Source: Algivirga pacifica
GTDB lineage: Bacteria; Bacteroidota; Bacteroidia; Cytophagales; Flammeovirgaceae
Reading direction: 5' to 3'
Length of the DNA stretch: 45,845 nucleotides
NCBI RefSeq assembly: GCF_039543525.1
Contig: NZ_BAABJX010000003.1
Span: forward strand, 1 to 45,845
Numbering within the stretch: position 1 is the first letter of the stretch; each line of letters opens with the position of its first letter. Below, one piece after another: positions 1 to 8,922 of this stretch. Under the pieces are notes generated by a model. That model searched no databases, was not told where the DNA came from, and saw only the letters and a list, made by a program, of their open reading frames with translations. The position numbers and the translations under genes were made by a program.

Positions 1-44
1 GCTTGAGTACTCTCCTCAGGATAATTATGTTTTATCCAAAGATT

Positions 45-64
45 AACTGAGCGAAAGCTCAGTT
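45..64. terminator. Perfect hairpin with GAAA loop
   Basis: An 8-bp perfect stem (AACTGAGC / GCTCAGTT) closes a GAAA tetraloop just downstream of the minus-strand LD-carboxypeptidase gene. No long T-run follows on either strand, so it may be a weak terminator or an RNA-stabilising hairpin. It also resembles the hairpin modules of the repeat families seen later in the window (GAA-containing loop). Confidence 0.4.
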
Positions 65-104
65 TCTAATTAATGATTCTTCATTCTTCATTTTTAATTC
101 TTCA
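65..104. repeat. Degenerate ATTCTTCATT word repeat
   Basis: The stretch repeats the word ATTCTTCATT or close variants (TGATTCTTCATTC, TTAATTCTTCATT) next to the stop codon of the LD-carboxypeptidase gene. Similar low-complexity word repeats occur near 26620, 34600 and 37413 in this window. Confidence 0.45.
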
Positions 105-1013
105 TTAAAAGCTAAGTTCGCTTCCTTCCTCTGTAACCTTCAATTCCGCTTCTGCGCCACAAATTACCGGAAAGTTAGGTTGATCATGGCCAATGTCCAT
201 TCCAAAAGATACCGGGTAATCATAAGTTGCTACTTTTTCTAAAATAATGTCCTCGATCGAAAGTGGAAATGGATTTCCATCATTAGGCTTGATATCTGTA
301 AATTGCCCAATCACTAATCCTTTTAGATTATTGAACAGCCCTGCGCGCTGCATCTGTCCGAGCATACGGTCAATGGTATAAGGATATTCCCCAATTTCTT
401 CTATAAATAGGATCTTTCCATCTGTGTTGAGTTGAGATGGTGTACCAATACTGCTGGCTAGTAAGGCGATATTCCCACCAATTACACTTCCCTTAGCTTC
501 CCCGATTCGGTTACCGGAGTGGGCAGGGGCTTGGATTTGAGGAAGGGACTCTCCCATCATCATTTGTCGAAGCATCTCTGTACTCGCTTGGGCATCTTCT
601 CTAAATAAATGAATCCCCATAGGACCATGGATACTTTGGTAACCCATTTGGTTCAGGTGTAAAAGAAAAGCCGTAATGTCGGAAAATCCGATTAACCATT
701 TAGGGTTCTTCTGGAACTTCGTCCAGTCCAGTTGATCAATGATACGGGTGGATCCATAGCCTCCTCTGGCACAAAGAATGGTTTTGACTTCAGGATTATC
801 CAGTACTTCCTGTATATCCTGCAGGCGTTGGGAATCAGTTCCTGCCATAGAGCCGTTTTCGGCATATACGTGAGGCATTATTTTCACACGGAGTCCCCAT
901 GATTCTAGTACCGGAATACTAGCTTCTACTTTGGTGCGGTCGACTTTTCCAGCAGGAGCAACAATGGCGATGGTATCGTTGGCTTGTAAGAAGGGTGGTT
1001 GAATAGTATGCAT
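105..1013 (-). CDS. LD-carboxypeptidase (peptidase family S66, LdcA/MccF-like)
   Basis: The 302-residue protein matches the S66 serine peptidase family in length and motif order. The nucleophile is Ser111 in the GFSDIT motif, Glu205 lies in LFIEEIGEYPYTIDRML, and His276 lies in GMDIGHDQPN, which together give the family's Ser-Glu-His triad. Family members cleave the L,D bond of the murein tetrapeptide during cell-wall recycling, or related amide bonds (MccF). There is no signal peptide, which fits a cytoplasmic recycling enzyme. A dipeptide epimerase-like gene, from the same pathway in many bacteria, lies at 25364-26479 but is not adjacent. The exact substrate cannot be read from sequence. 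Confidence 0.93.
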   Translation of the reverse strand: MHTIQPPFLQANDTIAIVAPAGKVDRTKVEASIPVLESWGLRVKIMPHVYAENGSMAGTDSQRLQDIQEVLDNPEVKTILCARGGYGSTRIIDQLDWTKFQKNPKWLIGFSDITAFLLHLNQMGYQSIHGPMGIHLFREDAQASTEMLRQMMMGESLPQIQAPAHSGNRIGEAKGSVIGGNIALLASSIGTPSQLNTDGKILFIEEIGEYPYTIDRMLGQMQRAGLFNNLKGLVIGQFTDIKPNDGNPFPLSIEDIILEKVATYDYPVSFGMDIGHDQPNFPVICGAEAELKVTEEGSELSF

Positions 1014-1269
1014 TAAATTTATGAATTAGGGATTATGGATCGAATAATTAATTTCAAGATTCCAGACTCTATATTTTAGGAGTGAAAAATGGTAAAATGT
1101 AATGATAAGAAAGCTCACCTTACTCGTATCTTGCACGTTATTAGGGTAGAAACTCCTTTATTTTATCACTACATTATCTCAACAATCCTGAAAAAATAAC
1201 ATTTTAACAGCAAACAGTACAAGTTCTAGTGCTACTTTCGTTGAGTGTACTAATTACTTACAAACTCAT

Positions 1270-3036
1270 ATGAAACTAGTTTCTACTTTTACGCTACTCA
1301 ATTTTTTGGTGCTTACTTTTTTATCCTCACAAGCCCAAGAAAACGACAACCTCTATATTGATGTCATTACTTACAATACGGAATGGCTGGGAAAACCTGA
1401 AAAGGCAGGGCTTGACCAAACTAGGTCTACGCAGATAAAAGCAGTCGCAGAAGATATTCTACGTTCTTCGGCAGAGGTGGTCGCTTTACAGGAGGTAGTC
1501 ATTGATGAAGTGAATGGAAATGCCTTGGAAGATTTACTAACAGAACTAAATCAGTTAGATACTTTGGAGGAATGGGCTGGAGGGTATAATGACTACTTTT
1601 CGTTTTGGTGGTCACCCGATTTTGAGAACTATCCTGCCCAACGCCAGGCCTTTGTCTACAAGACAAGTGTATTCAAAGAGGTGAAATTTTCTACTTTGCT
1701 GCTGGAGCAAGTTCCACAAGGAGATAATCGTTTTGCCTCTGGACGCCTTCCTTTCAGTATGGAAGCCTTGCTAATACAAGGTGATAGTAGCTTTTCAGTT
1801 CAACTTATCAACCTGCACCTCAAATGCTGCCAAGGAAATCAAGATAGAAGAAAAAACTCAATGCAACTTCTATTGAATAACCTCCAAATGTTACCTGATA
1901 GGAGAGTGGTTCTATTGGGAGATTTTAATACAGCGGATCAAGGAGGGGCTTATGGAGAAGCGGTATCTTGGGGGACGTATAGGGATGTCAATCAAAATCA
2001 AAAATGGGATTTTATACATCTTGCAGGAAGTAAAAAAGATAGAGCATGGAGCGATATTGACCATATATTTATGTCCGAGCAGGGTATTCCTTGGTATCAA
2101 GCCGTTCCGGATACGATGAGGAATAGAACCATTGCCGCTACTTATTCTGATCATGACATCATTAAGACTACGTTACGGGTAAACGCCAATACCATCGATG
2201 ATCAAGAACTACCGTCTATTCCACAGGATTTAAAGGCTAAGCAACTCAACGAAAGCACCATACTACTGAACTGGACCCCTTCTACAGATAATATAGGAGT
2301 ATATGGCTATACAATTTACCAGGAAGAAAAGCTAATAGGTTTTTCAAGGAGTAATGAGTGGCGAGTGGCTGACTTGAAGGTGATGCAGTCGCACCATTTT
2401 GCTGTTCAGGCAGTCGATAGCAGTTTTAATATTTCTCCTTTCAGTGAAACGCTATCCTTTACGTTAGAGAAAGAAAATCAGCTGCCAGTAGTATCCATCA
2501 TTAGTCCTGAGCAAGATTTTGAAGTGAAAATGGGGAATATGTTGAGGATTGAAGTAGAGGCGTATGACCAAGATGGCGATATTCAGGAAGTAGCTTACTA
2601 CGTGAATGATTCCTTGATAGGAATAGATCAAGAAGCCCCATTTGCCATGGAGTGGAAAGTCGCAGAAGTACGAACATACTCCTTGATGGTAACAGCGACA
2701 GATAACGATGGAGGAAAAAAGTCTTCATCAGTGATCACAGTTCAGGGAATAGAGAATGAGGATTTGGTGTTGCAAAGTGTTTTTACCGTAAATGACTATG
2801 CCTACTATTTTTACCCCAACCCATTAAAAGCGGGAGGACTACACCTCAGCGTAGAGCAGTATAGCACAGGAGATCAGTGGAAGGTGCTCAGTTTAGGAGG
2901 TCAGGTGATCAGGGAAGGCAATATTGACTCATCCAAAACAGCTATTCAACTCACTTTACCCAATGGAATTTATTTTTTACAGCTTAGGCTAAATGGAACC
3001 CTATATACGAATAAGTTGATTGTTGAGAGGGATTAA
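1270..3036 (+). CDS. Secreted endonuclease/exonuclease/phosphatase-family protein with Fn3, Ig-like and T9SS sorting domains
   Basis: A signal peptide (residues 1-22, ending SSQAQ) leads into an EEP fold (about 30-305). Its motifs are present: TYNTEWL, VVALQEV with the metal-binding Glu, LINLHLK, VVLLGDFNTAD, IDHIF and the catalytic YSDHD. A fibronectin type III-like domain follows (about 315-400), then an Ig-like domain (about 408-495) and a C-terminal T9SS type A sorting domain (about 515-588: YYFYPNPLKAGG, then GIYFLQLRLNG..TNKLIVE). It is therefore likely exported by Sec, moved across the outer membrane by the type IX system, and either anchored on the surface or released. EEP proteins include nucleases, phosphodiesterases and sphingomyelinases; an extracellular DNase or phosphodiesterase is plausible but the substrate is unproven. 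It appears to be a single gene, 46 bp before the next. Confidence 0.9.
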   Translation: MKLVSTFTLLNFLVLTFLSSQAQENDNLYIDVITYNTEWLGKPEKAGLDQTRSTQIKAVAEDILRSSAEVVALQEVVIDEVNGNALEDLLTELNQLDTLEEWAGGYNDYFSFWWSPDFENYPAQRQAFVYKTSVFKEVKFSTLLLEQVPQGDNRFASGRLPFSMEALLIQGDSSFSVQLINLHLKCCQGNQDRRKNSMQLLLNNLQMLPDRRVVLLGDFNTADQGGAYGEAVSWGTYRDVNQNQKWDFIHLAGSKKDRAWSDIDHIFMSEQGIPWYQAVPDTMRNRTIAATYSDHDIIKTTLRVNANTIDDQELPSIPQDLKAKQLNESTILLNWTPSTDNIGVYGYTIYQEEKLIGFSRSNEWRVADLKVMQSHHFAVQAVDSSFNISPFSETLSFTLEKENQLPVVSIISPEQDFEVKMGNMLRIEVEAYDQDGDIQEVAYYVNDSLIGIDQEAPFAMEWKVAEVRTYSLMVTATDNDGGKKSSSVITVQGIENEDLVLQSVFTVNDYAYYFYPNPLKAGGLHLSVEQYSTGDQWKVLSLGGQVIREGNIDSSKTAIQLTLPNGIYFLQLRLNGTLYTNKLIVERD

Positions 3037-3082
3037 TACGCTACAGTACTTTTGAAAAGCTACTTTTTACTACTAACAGATT

Positions 3083-4579
3083 ATGATATTACTACGAGAA
3101 CTAGTACAGATTCATCGTCAGTCGACGCCGAAGTACTTTAATTCGTTCTTGCCTAAGGATACTAAGCTAAGGCAATTGTATGACCTAATTTGCGAACAAG
3201 AACATTTACAGGATCATGAGGCTGCTTTCATGATTTATCAGACCTCGAATAAGGACAAACGCTATTTGATGTTGAAGAAAAACCTTATCAATAGGTTGTC
3301 CGATATGTTGGTGGTCTATGAGGAAGAAGGGGTAATGGAAGATATAGATTCTGAAATGTTGTACAGTAAGCAACAACTATTATTGGTCGACCTTTTACTT
3401 CGAAAAAACGTTTACCATAATGCAGAAAAGATCCTGCTTAAGTTGTTGCGTAGGGCGCAACGTAACCTATTGAATGGCCTTAGTGTGGAGTGTTATCGGT
3501 ATTTGCAGATCATAGCTTCCTTGAAGGGAAGTGCTCGTCAGATACAGAAGTTAATGACCGAAAAGGAGCAGGTAGATATTTTAGTGGAGGCAGAAAATAA
3601 GGCTAGAAATGGTTGGTTGCGTATACAAGCAATGGGGAAGTTCTGTCTTTCCTTTGATGAAGAGATCGCAGAAGTGGCAGAAACGTTGCTTCAACAGTCG
3701 GGCATTTGGTGTTTTGAGAAACAATCCCTCTGGATAGGATACTATAAAAATAAAATAGAACAGGTAGCTGCTTACCATGGTGGCGAATTGGAGTTGTTTC
3801 AGCAAAAGGTGTTATCGATGAAGGATATCTTTACCCGTTATCCATTGTTGTCTACAGAGGCCAATCAGCGAGAATATTACTTTCATTATGCACGTAGCTT
3901 ACAGATGCAAGGAGAGGTCAAAAGGGCTTTGGCAGTGGTGGAAGAGATCCTTCCCATGACTTCTTATGCTGCTTTTGATCGTTATGAAGTGCAAGCACTA
4001 CACTTTGATCTTCTAATGAAGTTGAAACAGCCTATAGAGGCGGCAAAAGTAATGGAGGAAGTGATGGATTCTTGTCAGTATGGAATGTTACAGTCTGTTG
4101 ATCAGTCTGCTTGGTTATTAAAAGAAGCGTATTTGATTTTTTGGGGAAAACTTCACGGGATAGAAAAGTCTATTAGATCCTATCTTAGAAACTTTCCGGA
4201 AGAGATTACTCCTGACCTTCTGAGGGAGGAGTGTAAAGCCGCTGTAATCTATAAAGAAAGCTATAATGTTCAGTTTTTAATCTTGAATAGTTTATTAGAA
4301 ATAGAACAAAGGGAAGTTGACTGTTACAAGATGTTCAATAATATGAAAATGTATTACTTACGCTACTTGAAGAATAGTAAGGATATGAGGACACAGCAGT
4401 TTTTCCAGCAGTTTTACAAGTCATTTTTTCAACTTTACCAAGGGCGGGAAGTGATTTTTGATGAGCCTTTGGTGTCGGGTTTCTCTCCGGTAGAGATTAT
4501 TCCTTATGAGGAGTTAATAAAAGGATACCTTGCTTGTATACAAACATACCTGAAGGAAGAGGAAGGAAGTTTTCTTTAG
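3083..4579 (+). CDS. Hypothetical helical-repeat (TPR-like) protein
   Basis: I do not recognise this 498-residue protein. It has no signal peptide or membrane segment and is almost entirely predicted alpha-helical from its composition. Residues about 265-340 (beginning YYFHYARSLQMQGEVKRALAVVEEIL, followed by a similar helical pair) look like degenerate TPR hairpins. The N-terminal part is rich in Lys, Arg and Leu. It starts 46 bp after the T9SS-tagged EEP gene on the same strand, so cotranscription is possible. A role as a cytoplasmic scaffold or interaction protein is a guess from the TPR-like helices only. Confidence 0.75.
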   Translation: MILLRELVQIHRQSTPKYFNSFLPKDTKLRQLYDLICEQEHLQDHEAAFMIYQTSNKDKRYLMLKKNLINRLSDMLVVYEEEGVMEDIDSEMLYSKQQLLLVDLLLRKNVYHNAEKILLKLLRRAQRNLLNGLSVECYRYLQIIASLKGSARQIQKLMTEKEQVDILVEAENKARNGWLRIQAMGKFCLSFDEEIAEVAETLLQQSGIWCFEKQSLWIGYYKNKIEQVAAYHGGELELFQQKVLSMKDIFTRYPLLSTEANQREYYFHYARSLQMQGEVKRALAVVEEILPMTSYAAFDRYEVQALHFDLLMKLKQPIEAAKVMEEVMDSCQYGMLQSVDQSAWLLKEAYLIFWGKLHGIEKSIRSYLRNFPEEITPDLLREECKAAVIYKESYNVQFLILNSLLEIEQREVDCYKMFNNMKMYYLRYLKNSKDMRTQQFFQQFYKSFFQLYQGREVIFDEPLVSGFSPVEIIPYEELIKGYLACIQTYLKEEEGSFL

Positions 4580-4596
4580 TGGAATAAGACCTTTTA

Positions 4597-4779
4597 GAGC
4601 TTGTTTGGAATACTGATTTAGATAGAGGAAATTTCTATAACCTGTTCAAATTGATTCAAATTTAGAGCGCACGCAGTGATAATAGTGGTTCTATTTGTTG
4701 ACGTACGTAGTAAAATTTGAGTTGATTTGAACAGTGATTAGAGGAATTTTCTATCTGAAGACGTATTCCAAACAAGCTC
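4597..4779. mobile_element. MITE-like element, 183 bp, TTA target duplication
   Basis: The ends are a perfect 17-bp terminal inverted repeat (GAGCTTGTTTGGAATAC at 4597-4613, its reverse complement at 4763-4779). The interior continues as an imperfect palindrome: CTGTTCAAAT and CAAATTT words on the left match reverse complements on the right. TTA at 4594-4596 and TTA at 4780-4782 flank it as a direct repeat. A 3-bp TNA duplication and GAGC-starting ends are typical of some IS5-family (IS1031/ISL2-like) transposons, so a non-autonomous derivative moved in trans is the best reading. There is no transposase inside it or elsewhere in the window. Confidence 0.72.
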
Positions 4780-4962
4780 TTAGTACTGATAAATCATAGA
4801 TTTAACCTGATTGTAAATCAGGGAGAGTTTACTTTTTGATGTGATCTGTTCCTGAGAGGTTGAGGTGATTTGTGATTCAGTTGGAATGAAGTAAGTGAAT
4901 AAAGAATCATTATTCCCTGTGATATAGATGATTTCGCAGTTTACTTTTTCCCATTTTCTGTG

Positions 4963-4994
4963 GTTGTTGAAAAGTATAAGTCCCTATAAGTTTG
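4963..4994 (+). promoter_or_regulatory. Bacteroidetes-type promoter for the TonB receptor operon
   Basis: GTTG at 4963-4966 and TAAGTTTG at 4987-4994 are separated by 20 bp. This matches the primary-sigma consensus known from Bacteroides (TTTG, about 20 bp, TAnnTTTG) with one mismatch in the -33 box. Transcription would begin near 5001, leaving a leader of about 110 nt before the receptor start codon. Confidence 0.6.
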
Positions 4995-5112
4995 CTAGCA
5001 TAAAGTCTAACAGCAAGCAATTCTCAAAGCTATTTCACGGTGCGACAGTACCGGTTACTTGATGATTAGATTTTTTGAAGGTCTAAATTTTTAGTATTCA
5101 TCAAATTGAAAA

Positions 5113-7638
5113 ATGAAAACTTATTTAACTTTTCTACTATTTACCTTAGTGTCATTTGCCGCTATTGGACAGACGCAAGTGACTAAAATTCAAGGCTCCT
5201 TGATAGAAGCGGGGACCAGAGAAGCAGTAGTGGGAGCTACGATTCGCTTAGAAGGAACAACGATTGGTACACTGTCTAACCTGGATGGTGCATTTGAGCT
5301 CTTGGCTTCAGGACAAGAGGGAACAACGGCTACCCTAGAGATCTCATTTGTAGGGTTTGAGAAAATCCTTAAGGAAGTCACGCTAAATAGGGCAACTGTT
5401 AACTTGGGTGAGATAGCACTTAAGCCGTCCGTTGTAGGTATGGAGGAAGTACTGGTCTTGGCATCGGTAGCCATCGATCGTAAGACACCTGTAGCCGTGT
5501 CTACTGTAAGACCAGAGTTTATTCAGGAGAAGTTGGGAACACAGGAATTCCCTGAGATCCTTAAATCTACACCAGGTGTATATACTACCAAGCAAGGTGG
5601 AGGTTATGGAGACTCCCGTATCAATATCCGTGGTTTTGATATGAGAAATACTGCGGTAATGGTTAACGGTGTACCTGTAAACGACATGGAGAACGGATGG
5701 GTATACTGGTCTAACTGGGCAGGACTAAGTGACGTAGCGAGGACTATTCAGGTACAGAGAGGGTTGGGAGCATCAAAGATTGCCGTGCCATCTGTAGGAG
5801 GTACGATCAATATTTTGACTAAAACAACAGATGCGGAAAAAGGTGGAAATGTTCAAATGATGATTGGTAATAATGGTTTCCGTAAAACAGGATTGACATT
5901 ATCTACCGGTTTGATGGATAATAATTTTGCGGTAACCTTTATGGGAACACGTAGTGAAGGAGATGGATGGGTTGATGGTACTTGGCATGATGCGTGGTCT
6001 TATTTCTTGAACGTATCGAAGAAATGGAACAACCACATCTTATCCCTGACTGCTCTGGGATCACCTCAGCGTCATGGACAGCGTAGCAGCAAAGCAGACC
6101 CATCAGTGTACAAGCAGTATGGTAGACAGTATAACAGTGAGTGGGGCTACAAGAATGGACAAATGTTCAACTTGAGAGAGAACTTCTACCACAAACCTCA
6201 GATCTCATTGAATCACTACTGGACAATCAGTGACAAGACTGATTTAGCGACATCAGCATATGTATCGTTTGGTACTGGTGGTGGAACAGGTAGCTTAGGA
6301 GAGGAGCAGAGCAAGTTCTATAACTATAAAACCGCAGATGGGTTGATTGATATCGATCGTATTATTGCAGAGAATCAAGAGAATGGAAACAAAGGTGCTT
6401 CTGCGATCTTGAGAGCGTCTAGAAATGATCACAACTGGTATGGAGTACTCTCTAACTTGACACATAGAGTAAATGATCGTTTGACATTGAGTGGAGGTTT
6501 TGATCTGAGAGCATATCAAGGAAAACACTTCCGAGAAGTAACGGACCTATTGGGAGGAGAATTCTATATGGATACTCGTGACATGAATAACCCAACACAT
6601 TTTGCGAAAGTAGGGGATGTGATTGATTATAATAACCTTGGGGAAGTAGCCTGGGGAGGAACCTTTGCTCAGGCAGAGTATACGCTAGGAGAGTTAACTG
6701 CTTTTGTGTCTGGTTCATTCTCTAATGTATCTTTTAGAAGAACAGATTATTTCAACTATCTGAATACGGATGAGGCACAACAGTCGGATTGGTATAGCTT
6801 TCAGGGATATAGCGTAAAAGGTGGAGCGAACTTCAACCTGACGGAGCAGCAAAATGTATTCTTCAATGCGGGTTACTTTGAGCGTCCTCCATTGTTCAAT
6901 GCTGTATTCTTCTCTTACAACTCTAACGATGTAAACCCAGAGGCAAGAACAGAAAAGACCTTGGGTCTTGAGCTAGGCTATGGACTTAAGTTGAACAAAC
7001 TTTCTTTGAATGTGAATGCTTACCATACAGAGTGGAGAGACAAGGCATTCGTGAGAAGATTCTTTGATAATGATGGAAATATCTTCTTGTTCAATATGTC
7101 AGGAGTGAATGCTCTTCACCAGGGAGTTGAACTAGATTTTGTTTATAGACCATTTAAGGCTGTGGAGTTTACCGGAATGGCTTCTGTGGGAGACTGGAGA
7201 TGGACAAACGACCTGAAAGATGTACAAGTTTACAATGACAGTCAAGAGTTGCTAGGGACAATCAATATGTATACGAAAGATTTAAAAGTAGGGGATGCTG
7301 CCCAAACGACTTTTGCATTGGGAGCTAACCTTTTCTTAACAGACGATCTTAAAATTGGTGCAAACTTCAACCATTATGATGACCTGTACGCATACTATGA
7401 CCCGGCAGGAAGAACCAATGCAGAGGAGAGAGGTGAGCAAGTATGGGAGGTGCCATCATACAATCTTTTGGATGTCAACCTAAGGTATAACTTCCAGGTG
7501 GCAGGGATGTCAGCTACATTGATCGGAAATGTAAACAATGTATTGGATACAGAATACATCTCTGAAGCAAACAGTGAGACCGCTGTTTATTATGGGCTTG
7601 GAAGAACATGGAGCTTAGGAATGAAATTAAACTTCTAG
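5113..7638 (+). CDS. TonB-dependent outer-membrane receptor
   Basis: The 841-residue protein has a signal peptide (1-20, ending FAAIGQ) and a carboxypeptidase-regulatory-like beta domain (about 25-110, with VVGATIRLEGTTIGTLSNLDGAFEL). It then has a plug (about 130-240, including LKSTPGVYTTKQGGGYGDSR and RGFDMRNTAVMVNGVPVNDM) and a 22-strand-type barrel to the C-terminus (ends LGRTWSLGMKLNF). No SusD partner follows. The genes downstream are a lipoprotein and a split 5'-nucleotidase, on the same strand with gaps of 51, 84 and 8 bp. An uptake system for a nucleotide-derived or phosphorylated substrate is an inference from that context; an iron or cofactor substrate cannot be excluded. Confidence 0.93.
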   Translation: MKTYLTFLLFTLVSFAAIGQTQVTKIQGSLIEAGTREAVVGATIRLEGTTIGTLSNLDGAFELLASGQEGTTATLEISFVGFEKILKEVTLNRATVNLGEIALKPSVVGMEEVLVLASVAIDRKTPVAVSTVRPEFIQEKLGTQEFPEILKSTPGVYTTKQGGGYGDSRINIRGFDMRNTAVMVNGVPVNDMENGWVYWSNWAGLSDVARTIQVQRGLGASKIAVPSVGGTINILTKTTDAEKGGNVQMMIGNNGFRKTGLTLSTGLMDNNFAVTFMGTRSEGDGWVDGTWHDAWSYFLNVSKKWNNHILSLTALGSPQRHGQRSSKADPSVYKQYGRQYNSEWGYKNGQMFNLRENFYHKPQISLNHYWTISDKTDLATSAYVSFGTGGGTGSLGEEQSKFYNYKTADGLIDIDRIIAENQENGNKGASAILRASRNDHNWYGVLSNLTHRVNDRLTLSGGFDLRAYQGKHFREVTDLLGGEFYMDTRDMNNPTHFAKVGDVIDYNNLGEVAWGGTFAQAEYTLGELTAFVSGSFSNVSFRRTDYFNYLNTDEAQQSDWYSFQGYSVKGGANFNLTEQQNVFFNAGYFERPPLFNAVFFSYNSNDVNPEARTEKTLGLELGYGLKLNKLSLNVNAYHTEWRDKAFVRRFFDNDGNIFLFNMSGVNALHQGVELDFVYRPFKAVEFTGMASVGDWRWTNDLKDVQVYNDSQELLGTINMYTKDLKVGDAAQTTFALGANLFLTDDLKIGANFNHYDDLYAYYDPAGRTNAEERGEQVWEVPSYNLLDVNLRYNFQVAGMSATLIGNVNNVLDTEYISEANSETAVYYGLGRTWSLGMKLNF

Positions 7639-7689
7639 GCAGTAAAAAATACGGATGTTGAATAGAGCATTTGAAAGCTAAAATAGATT

Positions 7690-8838
7690 ATGAAAAATCA
7701 CATTTCAAAGATATATATCGTATTGGGCTTCTTGCTTGCAGTAGCATGTAACCCACTAGAGGAAATCAATGAGCAACTAGCGCAAGATGAAGCTTTGGAG
7801 GAAGCGAAGTATGCTTTCCTTTATGATAAAGAAGTTGCGCCAGCCGCTTATACGCTTACGGATGAGGATTATGCACTGTCTTCTGTAGAAAGTATTGTCA
7901 ACTATAAGAACTTCTCTAATCAGAATTTACCATCCAAGTATCTTCCAGAGATTCTGAATCAACGTTTTTCTGCAGAGGATACAGAGACAATGATGGTTAC
8001 TTATGCTTATTACAGCAGAGTGTTTGTAGATTATGATAATGCGCTGGAGTTATCTTCTGATGACTATAAGATTGCAATGGGACAGTCCTATTCCAATTTC
8101 AGTGATGAAGATAAGGCGAAGGCTTTGATTGCCAAATACCTGGACAGAACACAGTATGAGACGGAGGCAGGAAAGGAGATCACAGTTGCTTATACCTTGT
8201 ATGAGCGTGCTTATGAAGATCAGTTCCTACAGATTGATATCGCTACTGGAGCATATGAATATGTGAGTGTAGAAGAAGCAGAATATACGTTGTCTTCTGA
8301 TGATTATGAATTAATGGGACAGTCATACCCTAACTTCTCATCTAAGTCTACTGCAGAGGAAGAGATTGTAGCTTTTGCACAAGAGAAGTTTTCTGATAAG
8401 ACTTCTGTGATTGTAGAGTACGTTTACACTTTCACCTATCATGACAAATACGTAGTATACCGTTTTGATGGTACGCAATGGCAGTTGGCAACATCTGTGA
8501 CCTCAGTAACAGAAGAGTTAAGTTATAGCGTCAATAAAGAAGATATTACGAAAAGTACATGGAAGGCAGATTCTTCGATTAAATACACCCTGACTTCTGC
8601 TGATTATGAGCGCTGGGAAGATAATACGAAGTATCACAACTTTGATCTTCGCTCAGGAAAACCTGAAGGTGATTTCGCTGTAGTGATTAAGAAGATTGGT
8701 GAAGTATTGGACGATGTATTTGATCCGGTAGAAGAAGGGCAAGAGTTTTTGGTCACTTACAACTATTATGATGGTTTAACAGGAAGTGCTACAATTCGTG
8801 TTGTTAAAGAAGGTGGTATTTGGATGGAAGTAAAATAA
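7690..8838 (+). CDS. Repeat-containing lipoprotein of unknown function
   Basis: A lipoprotein signal (LLAVACNP, Cys at about 20) is followed by an acidic, secreted 382-residue protein. It has four recognisable copies of a short module beginning YTLTDEDY, LSSDDYKIAMGQSYSNF, YTLSSDDYELMGQSYPNF and YTLTSADYERW, at about residues 55, 117, 197 and 297. Each module ends in a helix-like stretch such as AEEEIVAFAQEKF. Interspersed segments (MVTYAYYSRVFVDYD, VEYVYTFTYHDKYVVYRFDG, VTYNYYDGLTG) look like beta strands. It sits between a TonB receptor and a split 5'-nucleotidase and is probably the surface or periplasmic lipoprotein partner of that system. Its function is not known to me. Confidence 0.85.
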   Translation: MKNHISKIYIVLGFLLAVACNPLEEINEQLAQDEALEEAKYAFLYDKEVAPAAYTLTDEDYALSSVESIVNYKNFSNQNLPSKYLPEILNQRFSAEDTETMMVTYAYYSRVFVDYDNALELSSDDYKIAMGQSYSNFSDEDKAKALIAKYLDRTQYETEAGKEITVAYTLYERAYEDQFLQIDIATGAYEYVSVEEAEYTLSSDDYELMGQSYPNFSSKSTAEEEIVAFAQEKFSDKTSVIVEYVYTFTYHDKYVVYRFDGTQWQLATSVTSVTEELSYSVNKEDITKSTWKADSSIKYTLTSADYERWEDNTKYHNFDLRSGKPEGDFAVVIKKIGEVLDDVFDPVEEGQEFLVTYNYYDGLTGSATIRVVKEGGIWMEVK

Positions 8839-8861
8839 TTGGCAATTACCACGTGTTGACC

Positions 8862-8894
8862 AAGGTCCGAGACTCATTATTGAGTCCGGGCCTT
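8862..8894 (+). terminator. Hairpin between lipoprotein and nucleotidase genes
   Basis: AAGGTCCG(A)GACTCA pairs with TGAGTCCGGGCCTT through one bulge and one G-T pair, followed by a short TTT. It may attenuate transcription between the receptor-lipoprotein pair and the nucleotidase pair; the weak T-run makes full termination doubtful. Confidence 0.4.
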
Positions 8895-8922
8895 TCTACG
8901 CTTAAAGAGAATCATAACTGAT

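Larger units (their letters stand above)
4580..5112. other. Gene-free 533-bp interval with MITE-like element and promoter
   Basis: The first part (4594-4782) is an imperfect-palindrome insertion with terminal inverted repeats and a TTA duplication. The last part holds a good Bacteroidetes promoter match at 4963-4994. No ORF of note lies between them. Confidence 0.6.
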
